A stretch of DNA of 64,000 nucleotides from Ferranicluibacter rubi. Its GTDB lineage: Bacteria > Pseudomonadota > Alphaproteobacteria > Rhizobiales > Rhizobiaceae. The position numbers and the translations under genes are program-made. The stretch's first letter is position 1. Every line of letters begins with the position of its first letter. The stretch covers positions 310,001 to 374,000 of the forward strand of contig NZ_JAANCM010000001.1 of the NCBI RefSeq assembly GCF_011603255.1, read 5' to 3'. Under the pieces are notes generated by a model, which worked only from the letters and a program-made list of their open reading frames with translations, was not told the origin of the DNA and made no database searches. Below are positions 43,145-51,784 of this stretch, one piece after another.

Positions 43145-44104
43145 ATGGCCCTGCCGCCGATCCTGTCCCGTCTTCGCATTCCCGTCGTGTCGGCGCCGCT
43201 GTTCATCATATCGCATCCGGCGCTGACCATCGCCCAGTGCAAGGCCGGCGTCGTCGGCTCCTTCCCGGCGCTCAATGCCCGGCCGGAAGCGCAGCTTGAC
43301 GAGTGGCTGGCCATGATCACGGAGGAACTGGCTGCCCATGACAAGGCGAACCCGGACAACCCCTCTGCGCCCTTCGCCGTCAACCAGATCGTCCACCGCT
43401 CCAACCGCCGGCTGGAACACGACCTGATGCTCTGTGCGAAGTACAAGGTGCCGATCGTCATCTCCTCGCTCGGCGCCGTGCCGGAGGTGAATGCGGCCGT
43501 GCACAGCTATGGCGGCATCGTGCTGCACGACGTGATCCACGATCGCCATGCGCGCTCCGCCATCAACAAGGGCGCAGACGGGCTGATCGCCGTTGCGGCC
43601 GGCGCCGGCGGCCATACCGGCGCGCTGTCGCCCTTTGCGCTTATCCAGGAAATCCGCAGCTGGTTCTCCGGCCCGCTCCTCCTGTCCGGCGCGATTGCCA
43701 ATGGCGGCGCGGTGCTGGCGGCTCAGGCCATGGGCGCAGACCTTGCCTATATCGGGTCCGCCTTCATCGCGACCGAAGAAGCCCGGGCGAGCGACGGCTA
43801 CAAGCAGATGATCGTTGACAGCAAGGCAAAGGACATCGTGGAAACGCCGCACTTCACCGGCGTCAACGGCAACTATCTCCGCCCCTCCATTGCCGCAGCC
43901 GGACTGGACGCCGACAACCTGCCCATTGCGGATGCCGCCACCATGGACCTCGAGGCCGCCGTCGGCACCGGTGCGAAAGCCTGGCGCGACATCTGGGGCT
44001 CGGGCCAAGGCATCGGCGCCATCACAGCCGTCACCCCCGTCGCAACACTCGTGGAGCGTCTGGAAACGGAATACAACGCAGCCCGCGCCCGCCTCTCGCT
44101 GTAG
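43145..44104 (+). CDS. Nitronate monooxygenase / 2-nitropropane dioxygenase-like flavoprotein
   Basis: 319-residue FMN-binding TIM barrel of the NMO/FabK-like family. Seen: RIPVVSAPLFIISHPALTIAQCKAGVVGSFPALNARP (phosphate/FMN entry), FAVNQIVHRSNRRLEHDL, GADGLIAVAAGAGGHTGALSPFALIQEI (active-site His in GGHTG) and FSGPLLLSGAIANGGAVLAAQAMGADLAYIGSAFIATEEA (FMN phosphate site). Nominal reaction is oxidation of alkyl nitronates; relatives act as enoyl reductases. The operator it shares with fatty-acid genes hints at a lipid-linked substrate (inference). ATG at 43145 follows AAGAGAGAGC. Monocistronic. Confidence 0.88.
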   Translation: MALPPILSRLRIPVVSAPLFIISHPALTIAQCKAGVVGSFPALNARPEAQLDEWLAMITEELAAHDKANPDNPSAPFAVNQIVHRSNRRLEHDLMLCAKYKVPIVISSLGAVPEVNAAVHSYGGIVLHDVIHDRHARSAINKGADGLIAVAAGAGGHTGALSPFALIQEIRSWFSGPLLLSGAIANGGAVLAAQAMGADLAYIGSAFIATEEARASDGYKQMIVDSKAKDIVETPHFTGVNGNYLRPSIAAAGLDADNLPIADAATMDLEAAVGTGAKAWRDIWGSGQGIGAITAVTPVATLVERLETEYNAARARLSL

Positions 44105-44246
44105 CGGCTCCACGATATTCCCGCGGGCAGCCACCCTGCCCGCGTCAGTTTTTCCCTCAACAGATGAAGAGACCGCTTGAATTCCCCGAACTTTGCAGGT
44201 ATCAGCCCCTCACAACACAGGCTGAACCCTCAGGTTCGCCCGGTGA

Positions 44247-44322
44247 GCCGCTTTAGCTCAGGTGGTAGAGCACATCATTCGTAATGATGGGGTCGCAGGT
44301 TCGAGTCCTGCAAGCGGCACCA
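44247..44322 (+). tRNA. tRNA-Thr (anticodon CGT)
   Basis: 76 nt, GCCGCTT acceptor stem closing with AAGCGGC, D-arm AGCTCAGGTGGTAGAGC, anticodon arm CATCA-TTCGTAA-TGATG giving CGT, T-arm GCAGGTTCGAGTCCTGC, discriminator A and encoded CCA. Confidence 0.97.
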
Positions 44323-44485
44323 TTTCCTTTTATCACCTGTTATAACCACCTTAGCATTCTGCTGAGCTCAATCAGCACATCTGCTCGCTTGCATAGCCAA
44401 TTGGCTTTTCACGAAGTGGCTGTCCGGACGCACTCAAGCTGGCGCGTCGGTCAACACTCACGAGACAGTTAGACCTGCGAACCTA

Positions 44486-44527
44486 AACAAACGAAGGCAG
44501 AGCTGCATGAGTGCGGCTCTGCCTTCG
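44486..44527 (-). terminator. Terminator of the host attachment protein gene
   Basis: A perfect 12-bp stem: CGAAGGCAGAGC (44492-44503) with GCTCTGCCTTCG (44516-44527). On the minus strand it is followed by TTTGTTT. It lies about 30 bp past the 44557 stop. Confidence 0.88.
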
Positions 44528-44556
44528 ACGGTTATTCTCAAACTGTAGCGGCGGCG

Positions 44557-44961
44557 TCAGGCTGCGGCGATGGCTTTTTCAATGTCCTGAATCGAGTGCC
44601 CGGTGAGATCCTTGTCCAGTTCTCCGACGAGCGCGTCGGAGAGGGCCTTGTGATAGCCCTTTCGAAGCTCGCCGAGCGTGCGCGGTGCCGCGATGATCAC
44701 GAGCTTCTTGATCTTGCCGTCGAGGACGCGCTTGTTCAGAAGATCGACCACGCCTGCGGTGAAGCCATCTTCATCCTGCTGACCGTCGCTCGGGTTGGCG
44801 GCGCTGCTGGAATGGCGGCCTCCTGAGGGAATTTTCGAGTCATCGACCTCGGCATCGGGCAAGGCTTTGAGCTGGATATCGGATGCCTGGCCCTCGTTCT
44901 TGAAAAGGACGAGCTTTTTGCCATCGGCAACGGCGACGACTGCATTCTGGGGAAGGTCCAT
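44557..44961 (-). CDS. Host attachment family protein (baeRF-type release-factor-like domain)
   Basis: 134 residues from ATG 44961, seven bases after GGAG. Text includes NAVVAVADGKKLVLFKNEG (first strand and nucleotide-like loop), a charged Ser/Gly-rich insert, DGFTAGVVDLLNKRVLDGKIKKLVIIAAPRTLGELRKGYHKAL and GELDKDLTGHSIQDIEKAI, diagnostic of the family annotated 'protein required for attachment to host cells'. The fold is related to archaeal/eukaryotic release factor domains; the attachment role comes from one Agrobacterium study as I recall. Followed by its own terminator. Sits in the tRNA-Thr patch. Confidence 0.88.
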   Translation of the reverse strand: MDLPQNAVVAVADGKKLVLFKNEGQASDIQLKALPDAEVDDSKIPSGGRHSSSAANPSDGQQDEDGFTAGVVDLLNKRVLDGKIKKLVIIAAPRTLGELRKGYHKALSDALVGELDKDLTGHSIQDIEKAIAAA

Positions 44962-45273
44962 GATAATCTCCGTTGTCATGACGCAGAAGCATGGCGGTTT
45001 TGCCGTGCTTTGCGCATACTCGATAGAAGCCTTCCAAGGCGCTTTTCGTTCCGTTCTCGTTGAGCGAAACGATCGCTTGTCGCTTTAACGATCCCTATGG
45101 GACCTCGAACGCACGCCGTCAGGTTTCGCTGGAAAGGTGGCCGCAGACGTGCGGCATGCGCCTGAAGTCGGGTCCGATACCGACCATCGATCATCCGCAG
45201 CTTGCCGCTCTGGACTTCATCACGAAGGAGCGGATCAGCTGATGCAGTGCCGTCGCACCGCCCTTGACAGTCT
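44962..45273. other. Intergenic region with one weak small ORF
   Basis: 312 bases between two minus-strand genes. A plus-strand frame from a TTG at 45060 to 45242 (60 codons, ending LAALDFITKERIS) has GC-biased third positions in its second half but no ribosome site. I would not call it a gene without conservation data. Confidence 0.3.
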
Positions 45274-45510
45274 TTACTCGACCCACTCGTTGCTGAATGT
45301 CAGGCGGGCGACGGTGATCGTTCTGCCCGTCTCGTCGCGGACGGTAAGGGCGATAGTGCCGTTGCGGGTTTCCGGCATTTCGTCCCGGGCGATATCCCCG
45401 AGAATGCGGGCGACCTCCATGGCCACGGACTCGCGCGAGGCCATATCCTGGCCTTCCTCGTCCAGCACCGGACCATCTCCATTGTGAAGATCGAAGAAGT
45501 AGCGGCTCAT
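45274..45510 (-). CDS. Small DUF6894-family protein
   Basis: 78 residues from ATG 45510. It begins MSRYFFDLHNGDGPVLDEEG and continues with an amphipathic helix (SRESVAMEVARILGDIARDE) and two beta strands (GTIALTVRDETGRTITVARLTFS). This matches the short RYFF-type proteins abundant in rhizobial genomes, often near stress genes, with unknown function. Monocistronic, in the accessory patch between tRNA-Thr and nadE. Confidence 0.75.
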   Translation of the reverse strand: MSRYFFDLHNGDGPVLDEEGQDMASRESVAMEVARILGDIARDEMPETRNGTIALTVRDETGRTITVARLTFSNEWVE

Positions 45511-45727
45511 CACATGTCTCTACGTTCTCTGTGCGTTTGCGCCACGCTAAGCCGGAGACGAACCTTTTGTTCCGGCGCGATCAGGCGCCCGGCCGTAAAA
45601 CATGCGCACGGCGATGCCGTGGTGCGTTTTGCGCTTGCCGTCTTTCAAACACCGCTGTTTAAAATGCGCCGCGGCCCCGGCCTGCGCGCAGCTTGTCTCT
45701 ACCGGTTCATTCTCGAAGGCCTTCATC

Positions 45728-46447
45728 GTGATCGACATTCTCATTCAGAACCTCGCCAATCACGACATCGTGTCGGAGGATGAACGAAGCCTTGTGAGAT
45801 CCCTTGCCACCCGCGAGCGGTCGTACGAGATCGATGAGGACCTCGTGTCGGAGAATAGTCGGCCCTCCTACAGCACGCTTCTGACCGCAGGCTTTGCGGC
45901 ACGCTACAAGCTGACACCGGACGGCACGCGGCAGATCACGGCGCTGCATGTCCCCGGCGATTTCGTCGATCTGCATGCTTTCCTCCTGAAAACGATGGAC
46001 CACGGAATCATCGCGCTTTCACCCTGCCGCGTCATGCAGATCGATCATACCGAACTGGAGACCGTGACCCGGAAGGCCCCGCACCTGACGCGGCTGCTCT
46101 GGCTGAAGACGATCATCGACGGCGCGATCCACCGCGAATGGATCGTTGCCATGGGCCGTCGCTCAAAGCGCGCACATCTCGCCCATCTTCTTTGCGAGCT
46201 GCATATGCGCCTGCAGGCGATGGGGCTGACGCAGGACCTGAGCTTCCACTTCCCCCTGTCGCAAGGAGAGATGGCGGACGTGCTCGGGCTGTCGCTCGTC
46301 CACATGAACCGCACCATCCAGAACTTGCGCAAGGACGGGCTGATCAGCTGGGTCAATCACACGGTGACGATCCTCGACTGGGACGAGCTTCGTGACATCG
46401 CGGATTTCGATCCGACCTATCTGAGCCTGACCGTGGAGCCGCGCTGA
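45728..46447 (+). CDS. Crp/Fnr-family transcriptional regulator
   Basis: 239 residues: N-terminal cyclic-nucleotide-binding-like beta barrel (about 15-125, with YKLTPDGTRQITALHVPGDFVDLHAF) and a C-terminal winged helix (about 150-225) with the recognition segment LSQGEMADVLGLSLVHMNRTIQNLRKDGLI. There is no FNR cysteine cluster at the N-terminus, so it is not an oxygen-sensing FNR with an iron-sulfur cluster. The start is a GTG at 45728 after GAAGG; an upstream ATG at 45602 would add a Cys-containing extension without support. Rhizobia have many such paralogs linked to stress and nitrogen oxide responses. Divergent from the DUF6894 gene. Confidence 0.9.
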   Translation: MIDILIQNLANHDIVSEDERSLVRSLATRERSYEIDEDLVSENSRPSYSTLLTAGFAARYKLTPDGTRQITALHVPGDFVDLHAFLLKTMDHGIIALSPCRVMQIDHTELETVTRKAPHLTRLLWLKTIIDGAIHREWIVAMGRRSKRAHLAHLLCELHMRLQAMGLTQDLSFHFPLSQGEMADVLGLSLVHMNRTIQNLRKDGLISWVNHTVTILDWDELRDIADFDPTYLSLTVEPR

Positions 46448-46453
46448 GGCGGC

Positions 46454-46714
46454 TCACTTTGGCCAGTAGACATCCGAGCGATAATCGTCGGGGATGCTTT
46501 CGAGGCTCGAGAGCGCCAGCGCGATCGCCATGATCTGCAGATGCTTGATATGGACCTCACGCGGCATGTCGATGCCGGTTGCGAGCGAACGCACGCGATG
46601 ACGCTCATGGCCAAGCGCGGACAGTCTCCGGCGCGCCTCCGCCTCGACATCGCGAGCACCGACCGGTGCCTCGCCGCGATCGGCATCATCCTTTCCGACA
46701 AGTCTCAGTCCCAT
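46454..46714 (-). CDS. Small hypothetical protein
   Basis: 86 residues from ATG 46714: MGLRLVGKDDADRGEAPVGA, a basic helix (RDVEAEARRRLSALGHERHRVRSLATG) and a final HIKHLQIMAIALALSSLESIPDDYRSDVYWPK. No membrane helix or signal. The C-terminal DDYRSDVYWP ending has the look of a conserved rhizobial protein I have seen unnamed. It ends six bases from the Crp-type gene's stop (convergent). The ribosome site is weak (GGGGCAGA). Function unknown. Confidence 0.55.
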   Translation of the reverse strand: MGLRLVGKDDADRGEAPVGARDVEAEARRRLSALGHERHRVRSLATGIDMPREVHIKHLQIMAIALALSSLESIPDDYRSDVYWPK

Positions 46715-46820
46715 TCTCTGCCCCAGGAAACGAACCTGCCACCATGATGGCGGAAACGGTTCGTTTCTCAAGTCGCAGAAATGAGGAGCAAAACCTTGGA
46801 TAGGGTTGAGTGCCGGACGC

Positions 46821-48881
46821 TCAGGCCTGCTCATTCTCCGGAACGTTGCGTCGTAGTTCGTCCAACCACAGACGTGCATTGCCGTCCGAGGGTGCGCGCC
46901 AGTCGCCGCGCGGCGAGAGCGATCCGCCGGAGGTAACCTTCGGGCCGTTCGGCGAGGCGGACCGCTTGAACTGGCTGGTCGTGAAGAAGCGGAACAGGAA
47001 GGCTTCCAGCCATTTGCGAATGGTGGCGAGATCGTAGGCGTTCCGGCTCTCCTCGGGGAAGCCCGTGGGCCAGGCGCCGGCCTTTGCATCATGCCAGGCA
47101 TGCCAGGCCAGAAACGCGACCTTGGAGGGCTTCAGGCCGAAGCGGGTAATGTAGTAGAGCGCGAAATCATGCAGCGCATAGGGGCCGATCTTGTCCTCCG
47201 TGCTCTGGATCGCACCCGTCTCGTCGGCCGGCACAAGTTCGGGCGAGATAACGGTATCGAGAACATCGGCAAGTGTCGCATTCGTTTCGGGATCGAAGAG
47301 GTCCTTGGCGATGATCCAGCGAATAAGGTGCTGAATGAGCGTCTTCGGCACGGAGGCGTTGACGTTGTAGTGGCTCATATGGTCGCCCACACCATAGGTG
47401 GACCAGCCGAGCGCGATCTCCGAGAGATCGCCGGTGCCGAGCACCAGCGCGTCGTAGCGGTTGGCGGCGCGGAATAGGAAATCGGTGCGCAAGCCTGCCT
47501 GTACGTTTTCGAAGGTGATGTCGTAGACCGGCTTTCCCTCGGCGTAAGGGTGCTTCAGGTCCTTGAGCAATTGTTCTGCCAGCGGCTTGATATCGATCTC
47601 GTCGGCGGTGATGCCGAGCGACCGCATCAGCTTCCAGGCGTTCGTCTTGGTCACGTCGCCGGTGGCAAAGCCCGGCATGGTGAAGCCGAGAATGCCGGAG
47701 CGCGGGAGGCCCAACTGGTCGAAGGCGCGTGCGGCGACGACGAGGGCATGGGTGCTGTCGAGGCCACCGGAGACGCCGATGCAGATCTTCTTGATGCCGG
47801 TTGCCTGCAGCCGCTTCATCAGGCCCTGAACCTGGATGTTATAGGTCTCGTAGCAATCCTGATCGAGCCGGGCGGGATCGGCGGGTACGAAGGGATAGCG
47901 CGAGATGGCGCGCTCGAACCCGATATCGCCCCTATCCGGCTCAAACTGGAACTCGACCGTGCGGAAGGTGCGATCCTCGCGGTGCTGGTGGTTGGCGGCG
48001 TCGTTGAAGGTGCCGGTGCGCAGACGCTCGAGCAGCAGGCGATCGACATCGATGTCGGCGACGCACATTTGCGGGCCGCTCGGGAAGCGCTCGGTCTCGG
48101 CCAGGAAATTGCCGAGTTCGTAGATGCAGGCCTGGCCGTCCCAGGCGAGATCGGTGGTGGATTCTCCGGGGCCAGCTGCAGCATAGACATAGGCGGCAAA
48201 GCAGCGGCTGGACTGGGAGCCCGCAAGCTGGCGGCGCGTCTCGGCCTTGCCGACGGTGATGTTGCTGGCCGAGAGATTGGTAAGGATCAGCGCGCCGGCG
48301 AGTGCACCGAAATCGCTGGGCGAGGCGGCGATCCAGACGTCCTCGCAGATTTCGATGTGGAAGACGAAGCCGCGCACGTCGGTTGCCGAAAACAAGAGAT
48401 CCACGCCGAACGGGGCCACCTGCCCGGCCACCGCGATGGTCTCGCCGCGAATGTCGCGCCCGGCCGCGCACCAGCGCTTCTCGTAGAACTCGCGGTAGTT
48501 CGGCAGGTAGCTCTTCGGCACGACGCCGAGGATGCGGCCACGGTGGATGGCGAGCGCGCAATTGTAGAGCCGGCCGTTCTTCGGGATCGGCGCGCCGACG
48601 AGGAGGACGGGCGAAAGCGTGCGGCTTTCCTCCACCACGCGGGCGAGCGCCATATCCACCGCCTCGTGCAGCGCCGCCTGGCCCAGCAGGTCGTCGAGCG
48701 TGTAGCTGGAAATGCAGAGTTCGGGAAACACCATCAGAGCGACAGAGCGGGCATGGCCGTCCCGCGCAAGCGCTATCACCTGTTCGGCGTTGAATGCAGG
48801 ATCGGCAACCTCGCAGCGCGGCGTGCAGGCCGCGACGCGAACAAAACCCTGATCATAGGCTGAAAAGAAATTCACCGGCAC
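46821..48881 (-). CDS. nadE: Glutamine-dependent NAD+ synthase
   Basis: Makes NAD+ from deamido-NAD+, ATP and glutamine. 686 residues from a GTG at 48881 (a TTG at 48911 is also possible). Nitrilase-type amidotransferase domain with triad Glu54 (FPEL), Lys123 (PKSYLPNYREFYEKRW) and Cys179 (HIEICEDVW), almost the same numbers as M. tuberculosis NadE. Then the synthetase domain with PP-loop VSGGLDSTHA (about 367) and LVLGTGDLSEIALGWSTYG. The C-terminal QFKRSASPNGPKV segment is typical. All catalytic residues are present. Confidence 0.95.
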   Translation of the reverse strand: MPVNFFSAYDQGFVRVAACTPRCEVADPAFNAEQVIALARDGHARSVALMVFPELCISSYTLDDLLGQAALHEAVDMALARVVEESRTLSPVLLVGAPIPKNGRLYNCALAIHRGRILGVVPKSYLPNYREFYEKRWCAAGRDIRGETIAVAGQVAPFGVDLLFSATDVRGFVFHIEICEDVWIAASPSDFGALAGALILTNLSASNITVGKAETRRQLAGSQSSRCFAAYVYAAAGPGESTTDLAWDGQACIYELGNFLAETERFPSGPQMCVADIDVDRLLLERLRTGTFNDAANHQHREDRTFRTVEFQFEPDRGDIGFERAISRYPFVPADPARLDQDCYETYNIQVQGLMKRLQATGIKKICIGVSGGLDSTHALVVAARAFDQLGLPRSGILGFTMPGFATGDVTKTNAWKLMRSLGITADEIDIKPLAEQLLKDLKHPYAEGKPVYDITFENVQAGLRTDFLFRAANRYDALVLGTGDLSEIALGWSTYGVGDHMSHYNVNASVPKTLIQHLIRWIIAKDLFDPETNATLADVLDTVISPELVPADETGAIQSTEDKIGPYALHDFALYYITRFGLKPSKVAFLAWHAWHDAKAGAWPTGFPEESRNAYDLATIRKWLEAFLFRFFTTSQFKRSASPNGPKVTSGGSLSPRGDWRAPSDGNARLWLDELRRNVPENEQA

Positions 48882-48966
48882 GCATCCCGTCTTGATCGCT
48901 GTCGCCGCCAACCTTACGGCAGGCGGCGGTTCGGGAAAAGGCTTTGCGTCCTGCTTTGCAGGCCTA

Positions 48967-50124
48967 TCAGGCCTGCTTGATCAGCTTGGCAGTCTGCTCC
49001 GGCGCCGGCGTCGTCACCTCGTGCAGCCATTCGCGCCAGATGGCGACGATCAACGCCATGAGCACCGGGCCGACGAAGAGTCCGAGGAACCCCATGGTCT
49101 TCACGCCCCCCACGAGGCCGAAGAAGGTCGGCAGGAACGGCAGCTTGATCGGCCCGCCGACGAGGCGTGGGCGGAGCGTCTTGTCGACGATGAAGAGCTC
49201 GATCGTGCCCCAGGCAAAGAGTGCGAAACCGGCGACCGGCGCACCGCTGGCCAAGAGATAGACGGAAACGAGCGTGAAGCAGAGCGGCGCGCCGCCGGGG
49301 ATGAGCGCCATGAAGCCGGTAATGATGCCGAGGGTGACCGGCGACGGCACGCCGGCGATCCAGTAGGCGACGCCGAGCACGAGACCCTCGCCGATGGCGA
49401 TGAGGCCCATGCCGGTGACGGTGGAGGAGATCGTGAGCGGCACGATGCGCGATACGCGTTCCCACCGCATGGGGAGAATGCGCTCGCCGAGCTTGTCGAG
49501 CTGCGCCACGAACTTCTCGCCGTCGCGATAGACGAAGAAGAGGGTAATGAGCATGAAGAGCAGCGTCAGCAGCGAGCGCGCAGCCCCTGCCCCGACCACG
49601 AGCGCACCGCGATAGATGCTGCCGATATTGGAGCCGCTGACCAGCTGCACGAGTTCGCCGAGCGCGCCGGGATGCCCGACATATTTGGCCCATTGCACGC
49701 CGAGCCAGGCCCCTCCGAGCGGCAGCTGCAGCACCCAGGCGGGCACATCGGCACCAACGGAATTGGCCTCGACCGCCCATCCGACCCAGCCGCGGAACTC
49801 ATCGACCGCGTAGATGGCGGCGAAAGTCACGGGCGTCACGATGAAGGCGACGACGAGGATGATGGCAATCGTGGCGCCGATTGTGCGATTGCCATTCACG
49901 GCCACCAGCAGGCGGCGGTAGAGCGGCCAGCTGGCAAAGCCGATGACGACCGCGGCCAGAACGGGCACGAGAAAGCCGTGAAAGAAATAGGCGCCGGCAA
50001 GGAGGATGAATACGAGCAGCCAGCGTGCGGCCGATGCGGGCCCGACCAGCGCCGAACGATCATAGGCTGGACGGCCGAACAGCCGCGGCTCTGCAGGCTG
50101 GTTTTCCAATTCGCGATGGCGCAC
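48967..50124 (-). CDS. AI-2E family transporter (UPF0118-type permease)
   Basis: 385 residues, about eight membrane helices in the AI-2E family pattern: LLVFILLAGAYFFHGFLVPVLAAVVIGFASWPLYRRL at the start and GLIAIGEGLVLGVAYWIAGVPSPVTLGIITGFMALIPGGAP, the family core, near 245-285, then IVDKTLRPRLVGGPIKLPFLPTFFGLVGGV. Members include the E. coli TqsA exporter and Na+/H+ antiporters, so the substrate is undefined. GTG start at 50124 after GGAGGG. Stands between nadE and an MFS gene on the same strand. Confidence 0.9.
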   Translation of the reverse strand: MRHRELENQPAEPRLFGRPAYDRSALVGPASAARWLLVFILLAGAYFFHGFLVPVLAAVVIGFASWPLYRRLLVAVNGNRTIGATIAIILVVAFIVTPVTFAAIYAVDEFRGWVGWAVEANSVGADVPAWVLQLPLGGAWLGVQWAKYVGHPGALGELVQLVSGSNIGSIYRGALVVGAGAARSLLTLLFMLITLFFVYRDGEKFVAQLDKLGERILPMRWERVSRIVPLTISSTVTGMGLIAIGEGLVLGVAYWIAGVPSPVTLGIITGFMALIPGGAPLCFTLVSVYLLASGAPVAGFALFAWGTIELFIVDKTLRPRLVGGPIKLPFLPTFFGLVGGVKTMGFLGLFVGPVLMALIVAIWREWLHEVTTPAPEQTAKLIKQA

Positions 50125-50263
50125 CCGGTACCCTCCGTCAGGCTTCTGCCTGCAATTGCCTTATCCACTCTCTATAACAGCCGAATGGCAAGCGCGGGAT
50201 GACAATTCCACAAACAGAGCCAAAATATGGCGACACCTGGAATGGGTTTCCGTGCGAAATCGC

Positions 50264-51463
50264 TCAAATACGGCGGGATGAACGCTCGACGGCAACGGAA
50301 ATCGCGAAGATCCCGATGCCGAACACGGCCATGACGGCGCCGACGAGGCCGGTGGAGGTCCAGCCGTAACCGGCTGCAATCGCCGCGCCGCCGAGCCAGG
50401 CGCCGAGCGCGTTGGCGAGATTGAAGGCCGAATGCATTAGGGCCGCGGCGAGCGTCTGCGCGTCGCCGGCCACATCCATCAGGCGGGTCTGCATTGCCGG
50501 CACCATGAGGAAGCCAAAGCCGATGGAGAGGATGTTGAACATCGCCATGACAGGCGAATGCATCGTGGCGTAGAACAGCAGGAGTGCCGCGAGATTGAAG
50601 ACGAGACCGAGGCCGATCGCCTTGAGGAGCGACCAGTCGGCGAGCCGCGCGCCGATGATGTTGCCGAGGATCATGCCGGCACCGAAGACAGACAGCATCA
50701 GCGGCACGCTGGAGAGCGACAGGCCCGCCACCTCCGTCAGGGCCGGCGTGATATAGCTGAAGGTCGCGAACATGCCGCCGCAACCGATGGCGCAGATGCC
50801 GAGGGTCAGCCAGACCTGCAGCTTCTTCAGCGCGCCAAGTTCGCGCAGTGGCGACGATGCGGCATTGCCCCGGTCTTTGGGTACGAAGACCATGATGAGC
50901 CCAATGGTCAGCAGGCTGATGCCGCCGACGATGGCGAAGGCCGCGCGCCAGCCGAGTGCCTGGCCGAACCAGGCGGCAAGCGGCGTGCCGAGCAGCGTGG
51001 CGATGGTGAGACCCATCATGACGCGGCCGATGGCGCGGCCCCGCTGGTGCGGCGCGACCATGCCGGCGGCCACCAGCGCGGCAACGCCGAAATAGGCCCC
51101 ATGCGGCAGACCGGCGAGAAACCGCGCCGTGACCAGCAGACCGAACGACGGCACGAGCGCGCTGGCGATATTGCCGAGCGCGAACAGCGCCATGAGCGTC
51201 AAAAGCACGGTGTGGCGGGCATATCGTGCCGCGATCACCGCGATGAGCGGCGCACCGACAACGACGCCGAGCGCATAGGCGCTGATGACGATGCCGGCCC
51301 GCGGCACGGACACAGCGAGATCCTGAGCAACCTGGGGCAGCAGGCCCATGATCGCGAACTCGCCCGTGCCGATGCCAAACCCGCCGACGGCCAGCGCGAC
51401 TTCTGCCATGGACACGCCGCCGAAGCGGGCGACGGAGTGAGACGGAAGCGCGGTATCGGACAT
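50264..51463 (-). CDS. MFS transporter, DHA1 (AraJ-like) drug/sugar efflux type
   Basis: 399 residues with twelve predicted helices. Motif A-like LIAVIAARYARHTVLLTLMALFALGN follows helix 2, and GFGIGTGEFAIMGLLPQVAQDLAVSVPRAGIVISAYALGVVVGAP at the N-terminus is typical of AraJ/YdhP-type DHA1 exporters. FLAGLPHGAYFGVAALVA is another family marker. Substrate unknown. Monocistronic, divergent from fadD. Confidence 0.88.
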   Translation of the reverse strand: MSDTALPSHSVARFGGVSMAEVALAVGGFGIGTGEFAIMGLLPQVAQDLAVSVPRAGIVISAYALGVVVGAPLIAVIAARYARHTVLLTLMALFALGNIASALVPSFGLLVTARFLAGLPHGAYFGVAALVAAGMVAPHQRGRAIGRVMMGLTIATLLGTPLAAWFGQALGWRAAFAIVGGISLLTIGLIMVFVPKDRGNAASSPLRELGALKKLQVWLTLGICAIGCGGMFATFSYITPALTEVAGLSLSSVPLMLSVFGAGMILGNIIGARLADWSLLKAIGLGLVFNLAALLLFYATMHSPVMAMFNILSIGFGFLMVPAMQTRLMDVAGDAQTLAAALMHSAFNLANALGAWLGGAAIAAGYGWTSTGLVGAVMAVFGIGIFAISVAVERSSRRI

Positions 51464-51784
51464 GGCTTTGACCTTGCGTCGAGACCGCTTGGGGCCTCAG
51501 GGAGGAGCGCGGCAGCCGGCGCGGAAACGCAGCCGGGCAGATGCCGTCACGGGCTGGCGTAAACCTTATCCGGCGCCGCCGCAAAGGCTTGGTGCTTAGC
51601 CATGCACTTACGGAAGAGGACCTATGCTTTTGCGACATGGCTTATTGACGCTTACGTGTAGGTCATATAATTCGAAAGACACTTGAAGCCGCTGCTGAAG
51701 AGCATAGACTTCGACACCGGCCCACTCGGGAGACGTGGGGCATCTGGAGGATTGCCGGACGACACCGGCACAGGGAGGACGAAT
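51464..51784. other. Divergent promoter region between the MFS gene and fadD
   Basis: 321 bases without a gene. The main signal is the operator/promoter at 51645-51671; the rest shows nothing I can name. Confidence 0.6.
51645..51671 (+). promoter_or_regulatory. Palindromic operator and -10 box of fadD
   Basis: 51645-51666 matches 17 of 22 positions of the palindrome with half-site TTGACGTTTAC, and TATAAT follows directly (51666-51671). TTGACG to TATAAT is only 15 bp, so a -35 at TTATTG (51642) with 18-bp spacing may be used. The operator therefore overlaps the core promoter. Confidence 0.55.

Noticed and set aside
45060-45242. 60-codon plus-strand ORF beginning with TTG
   Set aside because: No ribosome site and no recognisable family; partly GC-biased third positions alone are not enough.
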